Of a DNA stretch of 33,038 bases, positions 1 through 9,308 are shown piece after piece. The translations under genes and the position numbers were made by a program. Numbering within the stretch: the first letter of the stretch is position 1; every line of letters starts with the position of its first letter. Source of the stretch: Gracilaria vermiculophylla (Eukaryota > Rhodophyta > Florideophyceae > Gracilariales > Gracilariaceae); assembly GCA_019155205.2 (NCBI GenBank), contig JAHNZQ020003150.1:2266116-2299153 (forward strand), written 5' to 3'. The notes under the pieces were generated by a model. The model saw only the letters and a program-made list of their open reading frames with translations, was not told where the DNA came from and did not search any database.

Positions 1-400
1 ATAGACGAGAACGCATACACATCGAAGCTTCAACAACTTCACGACCGACGACGAGGAGCTTGTCCCTAGGACAGCAATTGTACATCGTAGGAATGCTCCA
101 GAACGGAGTAACAATGGGTTTGTTTTGCGGAACTATTACCGGACGCTTGACAACAACTCCTTCACCTTGCAGCATCTCAGCATACATATCGTATTGTAGG
201 TTAGCCTTTCGAATTTCGTTGGGATGTTTGGGTCCAATAGGCCACCTGAGTGTCTGGGCAATGTATTCATTGTTGCATTCTCCCCGAAAGTCTGGACCTT
301 CCGGAGGAAAACAGGCGTCGTCGGGAAGCCGAGCGACGATCACTTCTTGGAGCGGAGCCCATTCTGTGGATGAATTGACTATGACTTCGCCCTCAATCAT
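1..400 (-). CDS. Amidinotransferase family protein, N-terminal part (runs off the left edge)
   Basis: The minus strand is open from an ATG at 400-398 to the window edge, giving 133 residues and one extra base. The protein resembles the N-terminal half of the glycine amidinotransferase family, enzymes that move an amidino group from arginine to an amine acceptor. Visible blocks are EWAPLQEVIVARLPDD (about 13-28), NEYIAQTLRWPIGPKHP (44-60), GEGVVVKRP (79-87), and CCPRDKLLVVGREVVEAS (109-126) followed by MRSRL. The last block is a conserved signature in which 'PRD..(L/I)VVG.E..EA...RSR' is typical. The catalytic Cys/His lie in the missing C-terminal part. The ATG at 400 is a natural start because the family core begins just after it. 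An upstream exon is possible: a strong branch-point and acceptor arrangement (CTAAC then CAG) sits at about 428-440 on the minus strand. The acceptor substrate cannot be told. It is divergent from the transporter at 907. Confidence 0.85.
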   Translation of the reverse strand, partial: MIEGEVIVNSSTEWAPLQEVIVARLPDDACFPPEGPDFRGECNNEYIAQTLRWPIGPKHPNEIRKANLQYDMYAEMLQGEGVVVKRPVIVPQNKPIVTPFWSIPTMYNCCPRDKLLVVGREVVEASMCMRSRL

Positions 401-906
401 GACGGTAAGAGAGATTTTGACCTGTCCAGTTAGAAAGTTTTCGAGACTACGGCAGGGGTTGTCCGACGGGGGGGTCAGATAGTGCAACCTTCCTCGCTTT
501 TAAAAGCTCAGCATCGAGCTCTGGGGAGATCGGCTGAAGCAAATTGATGGGCGTGCGTGGGAGAACGCGGGTATGGATGCAAGGTCTCGTGTCATGTGTC
601 TCTGGAACATTGCTAGCTAGGGTTTCAAATCATGTGTCACGTAACTTTTCGAGTGTAGGGTTTGTGGAACGTAACGAACTCTCAACGGAGAATTTGTGCG
701 ACACCTATACATCACCCGTCACGCACATAATCATCAGATGCGACTGATTAAGGGCGAAGGAAGTGTGGTGCATAGTAGGCGAAATTCCTATCGGACGACT
801 CTTAAGCACTGTGACGTGTTTATGGCCCTCATAATCCCATCGGAGTTCTACTGGTTCTGCGAATTTGTCGATAGCTCCGCCACATAACTTTTTCTTGAGT
901 TGTGTC
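401..906. promoter_or_regulatory. Divergent intergenic spacer between amidinotransferase and transporter
   Basis: This spacer of about 506 bases separates two genes read outward, so it should contain both promoters or a shared bidirectional one. I see no clear TATA box placed for either gene. On the minus strand a stretch of about 55 codons (roughly 630-455) is open without an ATG and ends at a TAG. It could be a 5' exon or untranslated leader of the amidinotransferase, but no consensus donor site joins it. The short open frames in both directions here have no recognisable content. Confidence 0.5.
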
Positions 907-2387
907 ATGTCTTCCAACTCTCACTCTGTGCCTCAGTCGCTGCCGCCCTTCGGAGGCAAAGAATCTCTTTATCAACCAGCCCTCGCTGTGCTTCTCTTGT
1001 TTCTCGCAGGATCTACTTTTTCCCTGGGTGTCTTCATTCCACAGGTTGAAGCTTCGTCTAAGACAGCCCACAACTTAGATGGAGTTTGGGAAACGGCTAT
1101 GGGTGCCATGCACTTTCTTTCAGCTCCGATCATGATCTTTTCCAGTATGTATCTAGATGCTGGGCAGGTTCCTGTTCATCCGATGGAAAATATTGCCTAC
1201 CACTCCACCAAGACTTTCCGCCTTCGCCTACTTCACATGGTGTCTGCCATTGCATTTGGCTTGTTGGCGTTTTCAGCTCTTGGAGCTCAATATTCTAATC
1301 GCTTCATGTTGTTCATCGGGGTATCTTTTCAAGCCTTTCCCCTTGGGATTTGTGAGTTTAACGTCTTCAATCGAACTCTACATGCTAAGCATAATCTGAC
1401 TTTTTTCTACGATGTCTGTTTTCCATATCCCAACCAGTATATTTGACTTGCACACAGGCGCTCCTCGCATGGGTGCCCAGCCATGCTGGAATAGCTATTG
1501 CCGTTGGGCACTTTGCATTTGGGCTTGGCACTATCGGGCTTACACAGGTATTCAGCTTTCTTATTACGATGTTCGGCTCAGTGGCCGCTATTTATTTCGC
1601 CTCCATCATACTTGCGGTTTTAGCGTTCCTGCCGGCTCTTCTGCTCAGATGGCCCCCTGTGGACAGCACAACTCAAGAAGAACAAGACCCGCTTCTGCAG
1701 CGCTTTGACGCAATCGAAAGCATTTCATGGCGCAGGCTTGTGCGCATACCAAACTTTTGGCTCTACATTGGAGCCGTTTTTACAACCAGTTCTTCATATA
1801 TGCTCAACCCATACTACTTCAAACTTGGGCATTTGTTCAACAAGCCTCTCGGCGAACTAGTGTTGTTTTTCAATCTATCAAATCTTGTGGCCACGGTTTG
1901 CAGTCTCTTCAGCACCGCGCTGACAGATGTTGTTGGATTCGGGAAGGGATTTTTCTTTTCAGGTTCGAAGAATATCATGGGGTTGCTCATGGTCATGCAA
2001 ACGATATGCTTCTTTGCTTCCATTTTTATCAACAACAGCCTCAACTTTCTTGGATTTGTGACTGTCAAAGCTCTGCTGAAAATTATTGTCACTTGTCATG
2101 TAGGATGCTCGGCGCTTTTGGCCAGGGACTTGTTCGGTTCTAAAAACAGTTGCATCGTTTTTGGATTTGGGGCTGGGCTGGCGCTTGGCTTTGGCGAGGC
2201 GACCTCGGCGTGGATAATGGCTGCTGTCGAAGCTGCATCTGCACCGATTTTGACGCCGTCGAACTACAATGCTTTCTACTGGATTGCGACTGCGTGGAGC
2301 ATGTTCGGGGTGATGTGTATTATCTGTGTGCAACGACACGAAAGCAAGGGAATGTTCGAGCCTATATATAGTAGACCTCCAATGTAA
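907..2387 (+). CDS. MFS transporter, oxalate/formate-antiporter-like, two exons
   Basis: A membrane transporter of the major facilitator superfamily. Exon 1 is 907-1351, the intron is 1352-1437 and exon 2 is 1438-2387. Together they give 465 codons in one frame, or 464 residues, a normal MFS length. The ATG at 907 is the first Met before the hydrophobic start; a short polar N-tail precedes TM1 (about 25-45, ALAVLLLFLAGSTFSLGVFI). Hydrophobic segments then alternate to the C-terminus, consistent with 12 helices. Residues 160-166 (WVPSHAG), followed by IAIAVGHFAFGLG, match the 'WFP.(R)G.A.G....GFG.G' loop typical of the OFA and nodulin-like MFS branch. A cytoplasmic loop rich in charged residues (TTQEEQDPLLQRFDAIES) separates the two halves. 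The substrate is unknown; monocarboxylates are a family-level guess. No internal stop is present, so it looks functional. Confidence 0.88.
1352..1437 (+). other. Spliceosomal intron of the MFS gene (86 nt)
   Basis: The donor is GTGAGT at 1352-1357. Possible branch sites are TGCTAAG and ATCTGAC at about 1382-1400. A T-rich tract follows and the acceptor is CAACCAG at 1431-1437. Removing it joins codon 148 (GGATT|GTGAGT side) to exon 2 as a Leu codon and avoids the TGA at 1444-1446 that otherwise ends the first frame. The OFA loop WVP..AG is restored directly after the junction. The alternative acceptor at 1457 puts exon 2 in the wrong frame. Confidence 0.85.
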
Positions 2388-2430
2388 TGCTCAGCAGCCT
2401 TGTGCATCACGGCAAAAATGTCACAAGTGC

Positions 2431-2436
2431 AATAAA
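2431..2436 (+). terminator. Poly(A) signal of the MFS gene
   Basis: A canonical AATAAA lies 44 bases after the stop codon of the transporter and is followed by a mixed GT-rich stretch. This is a plausible 3' end for the transcript. Confidence 0.6.
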
Positions 2437-2820
2437 ACACAGGTTTTCAAATATGCAAGTTGCTTGTCTGAAGCGTACGTTAGAGTTGATCATGCGCTGT
2501 GTGGTAGCCAAAAGGATTCGATGAAATTTTTACATGAACATCATGAACAAAGCGCAAAGTAGATCAAAGAAGGCAAGGACGCCAGAATGGATGAGTGCAG
2601 CACGATGCGTAGCAACATGATTGCGATAGCAGATCAAAAGAGGTTAAGTTTATGCGGCGGCAAACTTTTTATACTATAAAAAATCTTTTTTGTTTTTTTT
2701 TTGATATTATATATATTCTTGGGCCTCTGCAAGAGCTCGGAAAAGGATTTGAAGCAGAGATTTGCAACGTGTAGCCGGATGCAAACGTTACGCGTGACGG
2801 AAGCAGAGTAAGGAGTTCGC

Positions 2821-2890
2821 AGGGGAACCTTCTCTTCCATCGGGGGAAACCCTCTCTTCCATCGGGGGGAACCTTCTCTTCCGTCGCTGG
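2821..2890. repeat. 22 bp tandem repeat, three copies
   Basis: The core CTCTTCC(A/G)TCG recurs at 2832, 2854 and 2876, a spacing of exactly 22. G-runs (GGGGAA type) lie between the copies. The third copy diverges after TCG. It is a minisatellite-like block downstream of the transporter. Confidence 0.85.
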
Positions 2891-3405
2891 AAAGCGGTTT
2901 TTGGGACACGTACAATCACATGCTCGCCAGTTCATATTATATCTAAACGTGGCGCGTTGGTAAAAGAAAGGGTTTGACAGGGTTTACATTCCGATAGCGT
3001 CAGTATCACAGAGACGAGTGTCCGAGCGGCGATGTGGGGTTTTGTTTTTATTCGCAAGTGCATCTGCGTCAAACGAGATATACACTTTCATTCAAGACTT
3101 TATCCTGTAACTTACAGACTCGATTTGCCGCCGCGTCTCTCGTGAGAGTCCCGACGTCCACGAGCTTTCGGAAGCAAACAAGCTAATGGACTCACCGCCA
3201 CCTTCCGTTGAATTGTTTTCTCTGCAGAACTACATTATTCTCATGTAATCTCATGATCATAAGAGCATTCCATGTCATGGAACAGAAGCGATTGTGCTTG
3301 CCCTACCCGACATTTCTTGTTCTTGTACGTATGACAATGTTCTTTTCTTATTTACTCTCGTGTCAGTTTGTGACCTACTAAACAGTAGTAAACTGGGGGA
3401 GTGAC

Positions 3406-3445
3406 GGTGTCAGGCCTTGTGTTCTATGTGCAGCTCCCTGACACC
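3406..3445. repeat. Inverted repeat with 9 bp perfect arms
   Basis: GGTGTCAGG (3406-3414) and CCTGACACC (3437-3445) are perfect inverse complements separated by 22 bases. They could form a stem-loop or be a relic of element termini. No function is assigned. Confidence 0.7.
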
Positions 3446-3893
3446 ACACACACTGACGTAAAGTCTGCAAGTTAAAACACTCGTTCACAAATCATACGAC
3501 ATTTTACTTTCAAACTTAATTTTGCCTTCTTCAAGAGTTGTTTTTTCTCCTTTTTACTGAGTTACACTAATTCAACGCTTTGGCGTTTTGTTTCTGTAAC
3601 ATTGTATATTTTGAATTTCTACAGTTTTCCAACAACTTTCAATACAATTTTTTAATCAGAAAATGTTTAAGATGGCCCAACATGGCTAAATCTAATTCTC
3701 ATAAAACAATCTTAAGCAGTTTTGGAGAATTTTTTTAATTTGTTCGTCAATCCTTAAATCGGAAACGCTCAATATATAGTAGGGCAAATGCATATACTCA
3801 GGTCCACGTAAATTATTTGTAGTGTTTTTCATGCAATAAACACCTTTTCTGTGTACAAAAAGAACAACTGCGTTCAAACGTGAGTACGTTTAC

Positions 3894-4151
3894 TGTGATA
3901 AACGTTGTGCAAGTTATATTTCATTTATGTAGTGTGGCGTCGAAACATAGTTCATCGACGTGACTAAAACGTTCTAGAAGCTGTCCAGATCTGTTTGCTG
4001 TGCTAGACAACTTTCAACTTTGTTCTAGATTTCTTCAATGGGAAAAATCCAAAGTCAATATAAAACTGTGGTGCTCTTAGTTAAGAGGGGCATCAGGCAA
4101 CTTAGGTAATTCTTTGTTCAACTTGCCGTCTACTTACTTCAATTCATTTCA
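3894..4151 (+). repeat. Gypsy-1 5' LTR (258 bp)
   Basis: It begins TGTGATAAACG and ends ATTTCA. It aligns without gaps to 7983-8240. An AATATAAAA TATA-like box lies at about 4057-4065. The primer-binding site follows one base after the end. Confidence 0.92.
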
Positions 4152-4152
4152 C

Positions 4153-4164
4153 TGGTAGCATCGC
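4153..4164 (+). other. Gypsy-1 primer-binding site (TGGTAGCATCGC)
   Basis: TGGTAGCATCGC starts two bases after the LTR end. TGG is the complement of the CCA tail of tRNA. The implied tRNA 3' end is GCGATGCTACCA, consistent with an initiator-Met-type acceptor stem (AGC... / ...GCT-A-CCA). The identical 12-mer sits beside the Copia 5' LTR in this window. Confidence 0.85.
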
Positions 4165-5029
4165 AACAGTTCCGGTCGCTGTGGCCGCTCCGATAGAAAA
4201 AGAAAACCGCCGACAGAAACGTGGAAGTTTTTTAATTAGAATTTTCTGAAGTGCAACGTTTTAAAACTATCATGATTTTTCCAGATTTGGTTTTGATTTC
4301 GATTTCTGATTATTGTGAAAAGGGTAGCAGTGTTATTGGGAACTGTTTTATTTTAATTAGAAATTTTATTTGAAATTAACTGTGCTGATTCGTCTAATGT
4401 GTGTTAAGTGGTTCCCAGTAAGTTAACCTGCGGGCAGGAGAGCCGGGTACCCGTTGAAACAGTACTGTGGCTACAGCTACTGTCTGCTGGGTGTTGGAAC
4501 CACCCTTGCAGAGCCCTGTGGCTAGCCCGTGGATATTGGGTGCAGGTACAAGCTGAAGATTAACAAACACTGTTTACGGACCAGGTGTAACTGTCGTAAA
4601 GCCAAGTATCCTCTTCAAGCCTTCTGACATGTTGGCTGTTGACTACACCACACTTGCTGTGCACGGGTTTTGAGTATCGCTGGTGAGCAAAGCAAAGTGA
4701 AGCCTTGTACGAATTAGATTTTCCTAGATTCTCTCAACGCGCTGTACACAATTTGTCACGGTCAGCCCGTGAAGCTGCATTATTAAGATTAGGAAACCGT
4801 GAAGGTCTACATTGACTACATCTAACCCTGTGACTGTAAGTAGATCGGTGGGTATATCATGAAAAGGCAGCTAAGCAGTAGTTGCCTTGTGTCAAGCATT
4901 GTCAAAGTTATTGAAGTTTTAAAACACTTTCAGCCAAAAGGATACACTTGGGGCCAAAAGGACCTTCCCTATGGGAGCTATAAATATCAAGTAGAAGAGG
5001 AGTTTTAAGAAGAGTAGAAATTCTTCAAC
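4165..5029 (+). other. Gypsy-1 leader between PBS and gag
   Basis: About 860 bases without a coding frame of note. It is expected to hold packaging and leader functions in the ancestor. Nothing more specific is visible. Confidence 0.5.
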
Positions 5030-5530
5030 ATGTCTTTCATGAACCCGTCGAAGCCTGAGAAGCTTGATGGGCACCGTCATGCCTTGACTGTTCGTGTATG
5101 GTTACACTCCGTTGAGAAATATCTTCGTCTCATTCAAATTAGGTAAGGTGTTGACAGAGATGAACGTACTGCAGTCGACTTTGCCTGAACTTATATGACG
5201 GGTATCGCTGCGAACTGGTGGTCTACGCTTGTATTGAAAGAAAAGGTTTTGCCTACTTGGGAAGCCTTACAATTTTGTGTCGAGAACGAGTTTGTGCCCA
5301 AAGACAGTATTTTGAGAACCCGAGACCGACTCTATAAACTGAAGCAGAGAACCAGTGTAGCTATTTATTTGTCTGATTTTCGAAACAATATGACCGACAT
5401 TCCAGGGATAAGAGATTCCGAGAAGCTCTCTTGATTCACAGGAGGATTGAAAGCTTATATTCTTCTGGAAGTTCACAACGCTAGTCCAACAATGACTCGC
5501 CTGCTCGCGAAAACTGAATGGTTCACTTAA
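5030..5530 (+). pseudogene. Gypsy-1 gag relic
   Basis: The frame starts at ATG 5030 (MSFMNPSKPEKLDGHRH, then LTVRVWLHSVEKYL) and continues through a TAA, then a TGA just before 5186. It goes on with GIAANWWSTLVLKEKVLPTW and EALQFCVENEFVPKDS, then LKQRTSVAIYLSDFRNNM. The WW, TW..L....F.P and LKQ..SV..Y...F features are those of the retrotransposon gag (capsid) domain. A third stop at 5432-5434 interrupts before FTGGLKAYILLEV, matching the family 'F..GL...I...V' step. It is non-functional: at least three in-frame stops. Confidence 0.88.
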
Positions 5531-5559
5531 AAAAATAATAAATACTCAGGTTGGAAACG

Positions 5560-6190
5560 AAAAGTTTGTGATTTGCCGCTCGGAGAGCGTATTGAATTCT
5601 GTAAAGGACTACTTTAAGGCCTTGAGAAAAGAAGAGGGCCGTAATGTGCAAGATATATCAACTGCAGAGTCAAATGCTATGATTAGGAGTCGTGATGACA
5701 ACATCCTTACGGAAGGACCTATACCCGTAGATTCTTTACTTGTACTGAGTGGTGCCATGAAAGGACTCAGAGTTAAAGTATTGAAAGATGATAGATGTAA
5801 AAATAACGTGGTAATGAGAGGTCTCTGGCTAAGTATGGAAGCGGAAACATCTTTGACGTTTGTCCCGAAAGCGTTACAGCTGAGCACACTCAGAAAGAAA
5901 TAAAGGAAGAAACATAGGCAGATATACTTCATGGAAATTTACGACTTGGATCTCATACCTACATAATCTAATTGGATCGTTGCCAATTGCAGATATGATG
6001 TTCTATGGGGAATGCCGTGGCATGTTGCCTACAATCCAACAGTCTGTTATGAACAACGGATTTTCAAGGTTGAACCCTATGTTAATCCAATGATTCAAAA
6101 GAATGATAATAGGATTCAAGTAACAAATGTAGGTGTAAAAAAGTTGCGAAAAATGATGAGAAAGAACGTGAAGAAAGTTTAACTAATTCA
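5560..6190 (+). pseudogene. Gypsy-1 protease (retropepsin) relic
   Basis: A basic gag tail (KALRKEEGRNVQ) precedes a hydrophobic segment VDSLLVLSGAMKGL at about 5727-5768. It stands where the family has 'V..LVDSGA': the catalytic Asp is lost and only SGA remains. About 220 bases on, YDVLWGMPWHVAYNP starting at about 5994 matches the diagnostic retropepsin end 'YD.ILGMPWL...NP'. Two stops (5901-5903 and soon after) lie between the halves. The frame then fades into a Lys-rich stretch before the deletion. Confidence 0.8.
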
Positions 6191-6373
6191 GGTTAAGATC
6201 CAAGAGGTTCAGCATTGAAAGGGAGAAATGTTCGCCAATAAGAATGTCAAATTGGAGCGAGTGGTTGCAGAATTCGAGTCTGTTTTATAAACATAATTGA
6301 GGTGACTTGGAACTCTTTGAATCTTTGTAATATTCCTTATGACTCTTAATTCTGGTTAGACAAGCGTCTTAGG

Positions 6374-7740
6374 AGATGTTCTATTTAGACCTCCTCATTA
6401 CATGGAAAAGGTGGAGGGTGGCTTTTTATGTAATGACATTGAAATGCAATACGTCAAACATGAAAACGTTATAACTGGATACGATGAGGACCAATTCTAT
6501 AGTCCTGTTGCGAAAGCAATGCAGGATCAATGGCCAGCCAATCAGATTCAAAGACTCAAACAGGAAAAGATATTTCCAATGTTCAAAAAGGATGGTGATA
6601 GACTGTTCTACAATGGAAAGATTTGCATATCAAGAAAGTCCGTGTCAGATGTATTACAATTAGCGCATGATTCTAAGATAACTGGTCATCTTATGTTTGC
6701 AAAGACACTGTCGAGACATAGCAATTTTCTTTGGAGGCATAAGAGTCGAAATGTTGGGAGATATGCCGAAGAATGCATGAGGTATCAGGAGTTTAAAGAT
6801 TCAAATTAGAAGAACTTAACCAACCCAGAATCTTTAGAGTTACCAGAGAAAATACCGTGCTCATTGTCTACAGACCTAAGTGAAAGCTTACCGAAGTCTA
6901 AAGGTGGCTTTGACGCGACAACTACATGGGTTGATCGGTTGACCTGAAGAGTTCATTTCTTAAGTTGCACTACTAATGACAGAGCCAAGTACATTGCAAA
7001 TTGTTTCTTCTCAAACGTTTTTAAGCACCATGGAATGTCAGATAGCATAATCTTGGACCGAGATCCAAAGTTCACATCCAATTTTTGGGATCATCTGATG
7101 AAACATTGTGTAGTATGTTGAAATTTTCTAACAGCATACTTCTGCCGACTGATAGAGCGACTGAATTCATGAACAGAATGGTTGAAGACTATCAACGTTT
7201 GTGGTGCTCTAATCAATAGAATGACGGGGATGAACTCCTGCCTGTAGCTTAGTTTGCATACAACTCTGCAGTAACTGAAGATCTTAGTATGTCACCTTTT
7301 TGATTGGATCTTAGATGGACACCGAAGTCTTCGCTTGATCTGGAAAAAAGATCCCACTGCAACATGTAGAAATCTTCAAGGCGAAGCTAAAAACCTCACT
7401 TGAATATGCACAGTACTCTTAAAAAATTGCCAAAGCTGGTTAAAGCTCGTATTCTTCTATGAAGTATCGGGTTACTATGTATGAAGATAGAGAAAAAGTT
7501 TGGCTCAACAGTTCATTGTTCAAGGGTGCCTGAGCTAAATGGCCAGAAACTGATAAGCTAGGTGCCAGAAGACTCCGCCTTTTCCAAATCGTGAAGTTAA
7601 TTGAAAAGAGTACTATGAAGCTTGAGCTCCCTGATCATATCATAATTCATCTTAATGTCCATGTCAGCTATACGATAGCACATCCGGAACAAACAACTGA
7701 TACAGCTGCATCAGTTCAGCCAGAACCAAAACCGATACAA
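6374..7740 (+). pseudogene. Gypsy-1 integrase relic (zinc-binding domain and core)
   Basis: The segment 6402-6809 reads as one frame: the end of the RNase H linker, then the H2C2 domain with GDRLFYNGKICISR, LAHDSKITGHLMFAKTLSRH and ECMRYQEFK. The second Cys of the CxxC pair is Tyr. The core follows with STDLSESLPKSKGGFDATT, WVDRLT, HHGMSDSIILDRDPKFTSNF, TDRATEFMNRMVEDYQRL and FAYNSAVTEDLSMSPF. The D, D and E catalytic positions are still readable, but several stops (for example in 'WVDRLT*' and 'RLWCSNQ*') interrupt. The distal GPF-type domain is visible as GARRLRLFQIVKLIEKSTMK and LELPDHIIIHLNVHVSY (about 7561-7670). It is non-functional. Confidence 0.9.
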
Positions 7741-7950
7741 ACATAAGAAAGCAAAGAATATGAAGTTGCAGCTATTCTCAAGCACAGGAAAAGAGGAGAG
7801 TGATATCACTTTTCGACTCTTATGAAAAGAGAGCCCACTAATTATGCTGAGTGGTTAGGCAAGAAATCATTTGTTGAAAAAAATGGAACCGCTTCTGGTG
7901 TATGTCCGGAATACATTCGTCCAGCAGAAATATTACCGCAATATCATTAA
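7741..7950 (+). pseudogene. Gypsy-1 chromodomain-like tail
   Basis: After the integrase C-domain, EYEVAAILKHRKRGE, then YHFSTLMKREPTNYAEWLGK and EYIRPAEILPQYH, follow the chromodomain pattern 'E.I..HR.R....YLVKW.......WE......'. The aromatic cage positions are degraded and one stop (TGA at about 7801-7803) falls inside. This suggests Gypsy-1 descends from a chromovirus-type Gypsy lineage, whose chromodomain tethers integration to marked chromatin. Confidence 0.6.
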
Positions 7951-7968
7951 TGAGGACGTCAATAGTCC

Positions 7969-7982
7969 TGGAAGGTAAAATG
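7969..7982 (+). other. Gypsy-1 polypurine tract
   Basis: The purine-rich GGAAGGTAAAATG directly precedes the TG of the 3' LTR. This is the expected place for plus-strand priming in reverse transcription. Confidence 0.6.
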
Positions 7983-8240
7983 TGTGAAAAACGTTTTCCA
8001 AGTTACAATTCATTTATTTAGTGTGGCGTCTAAATGTAGTTCAAAGACGTCAGTAGAACTTTCTGGAAGCTGTCCAGCTCAGCTTGCTGCGCTGGACCAC
8101 TTACAACTTTGTGCTAAATTTTTCTAAAGGGGAGAACCTACAGTCTATATAAAGGCGTGGTGCTTTCGAGTAACAGGGGAATTAGGCATCGCATATAAAG
8201 TTTTGTTTACCTTACTGTTTACCTACTTATATTGATTTCA
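7983..8240 (+). repeat. Gypsy-1 3' LTR (258 bp)
   Basis: It begins TGTGAAAAACG and ends GATTTCA, the same length as the 5' copy. A clean TATATAAAG at 8146-8154 is the likely promoter box. Identity to the 5' LTR is about 76%. Confidence 0.92.
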
Positions 8241-9308
8241 TTCATCTTTTTTAAACATTCTATTTTCAAAATACTTTAAACGTACAATATATAAATGTTT
8301 TCTCTTTTCTATGGCTACATCAGAACGATGAATCTTTGAAAGACCAAAACTAGAATTATACTTGCTTCTGTTACTCAAAGGATTCACAAAACATTATAAA
8401 ACAGAACTTATTGACCAGAATACTTGGCGCAATACTGCATAAAAGAATCATTAAATTTTGAAAAGATGTTTCTACAACGTTTATTGAAAATACTACGCCC
8501 GAAGAAACATTATATCCAAGCTATACAACACATCAAGGTGACAGGGCAGTACTGATCAATTATTCAGAGTTTGGGTATACTCTGCAATGTGTAGATTGTA
8601 CTTAATATTCATTTCTTTCAGAATGAAGAACATAAAGATATAAAGCGATTTGAAATTCTTGTGCAAAGTAGACTTTAGCCTATGATTGGCTGATATTTTG
8701 AAGCGTATAAAAATTAAAAACAAGTTTTGACTATCTAGAAATAGTAATGGGAAACTTTTTGAAAATTATGAAAGGAATCGAAGTACTGATTTCAGTGACC
8801 TACTTTATTGTAGAAGAAACAAATGTCATTATTTTCTGCACCATAGACATGTCAATAATGTGAAGATAAAAAATGGTAGACGACAAATAGCAATATTATG
8901 AATAAAGAGCAGAGTTTTTGTGACGTCATTTATATTTTGAACTAAAATGAAGAACAGTCATAATCGATACTTAGTTAGAATTCAAGAATAAGAGGTTTTG
9001 AAAAGAACCGGAAACGGCAATAAAAGCAAAAATAGCACTGTTTGTTGTATCTGAAATAATTTGTTTATTATACAAATAAGTATATAAACTATAAAGCAAA
9101 ACGTTCGAAACCCTACTGTTGGAAGTTCTACATGCAAGAGAATAATGAGTGTTTTGCTCATTTTTGGTGGTATCCGAGGTGAATCAGACACCTGCCGGTC
9201 GTTCCGCTTTGTCGGGCTCTTGGAAACCTTCTTATTGGATGCTTTAGTCAATATTAACATCTAATAATATCTAATAAAGAGCACAAAAGGGTAACTATGG
9301 AATGAAAT
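8241..9308. other. AT-rich stretch without recognisable genes
   Basis: About 1.07 kb of AT-rich DNA follows the Gypsy-1 3' LTR. Open frames on both strands are short and of low complexity. I recognise no protein domain, RNA gene or element terminus here. Confidence 0.5.

Larger units (their letters stand above)
2388..3893. other. Intergenic region between the transporter and Gypsy-1
   Basis: About 1.5 kb without a recognisable gene on either strand. It holds the poly(A) signal, a T-run (2683-2703), a three-copy 22 bp tandem repeat (about 2821-2890) and an inverted repeat (3406-3445). Just before the latter, ACTGGGGGAGTG at 3392-3403 looks like a polypurine tract followed by an LTR start. It has no partner LTR and no pol sequence beside it, so I do not call an element. 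Confidence 0.5.
3894..8240 (+). mobile_element. Gypsy-1: decayed Ty3/Gypsy element with chromodomain, RT and RNase H deleted
   Basis: Two direct repeats of 258 bp, each beginning TG and ending CA, bound a 3.8 kb interior. In order it holds a primer-binding site, gag, a protease relic, integrase, a chromodomain-like tail and a purine-rich tract before the 3' LTR. This is the Metaviridae order without RT and RNase H. In-frame stops occur throughout. A deletion runs from the pre-RT linker (VVAEFESVF at about 6263-6290) to the end of RNase H (DVLFRPPHY at about 6374-6400, matching the usual ADxLSRRPDY). The two LTRs differ at about 62 of 258 positions, so the insertion is old. Candidate target duplications are TTTAC (3889-3893) and TTCAT (8241-8245), which agree at only 3 of 5 bases. 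Confidence 0.93.

Noticed and set aside
1..400. Link of the amidinotransferase to a specialised metabolite or toxin pathway
   Set aside because: The family includes such members, but the visible half does not determine the substrate and no pathway neighbours are present.
60..482. Plus-strand frame of 140 codons
   Set aside because: It is antisense to the amidinotransferase coding sequence, whose minus-strand protein is clearly recognisable.
1458..1460. Alternative splice acceptor CACACAG at 1451-1457 for the transporter
   Set aside because: With the GTGAGT donor it puts exon 2 out of frame; the acceptor at 1437 keeps frame and restores the family loop.
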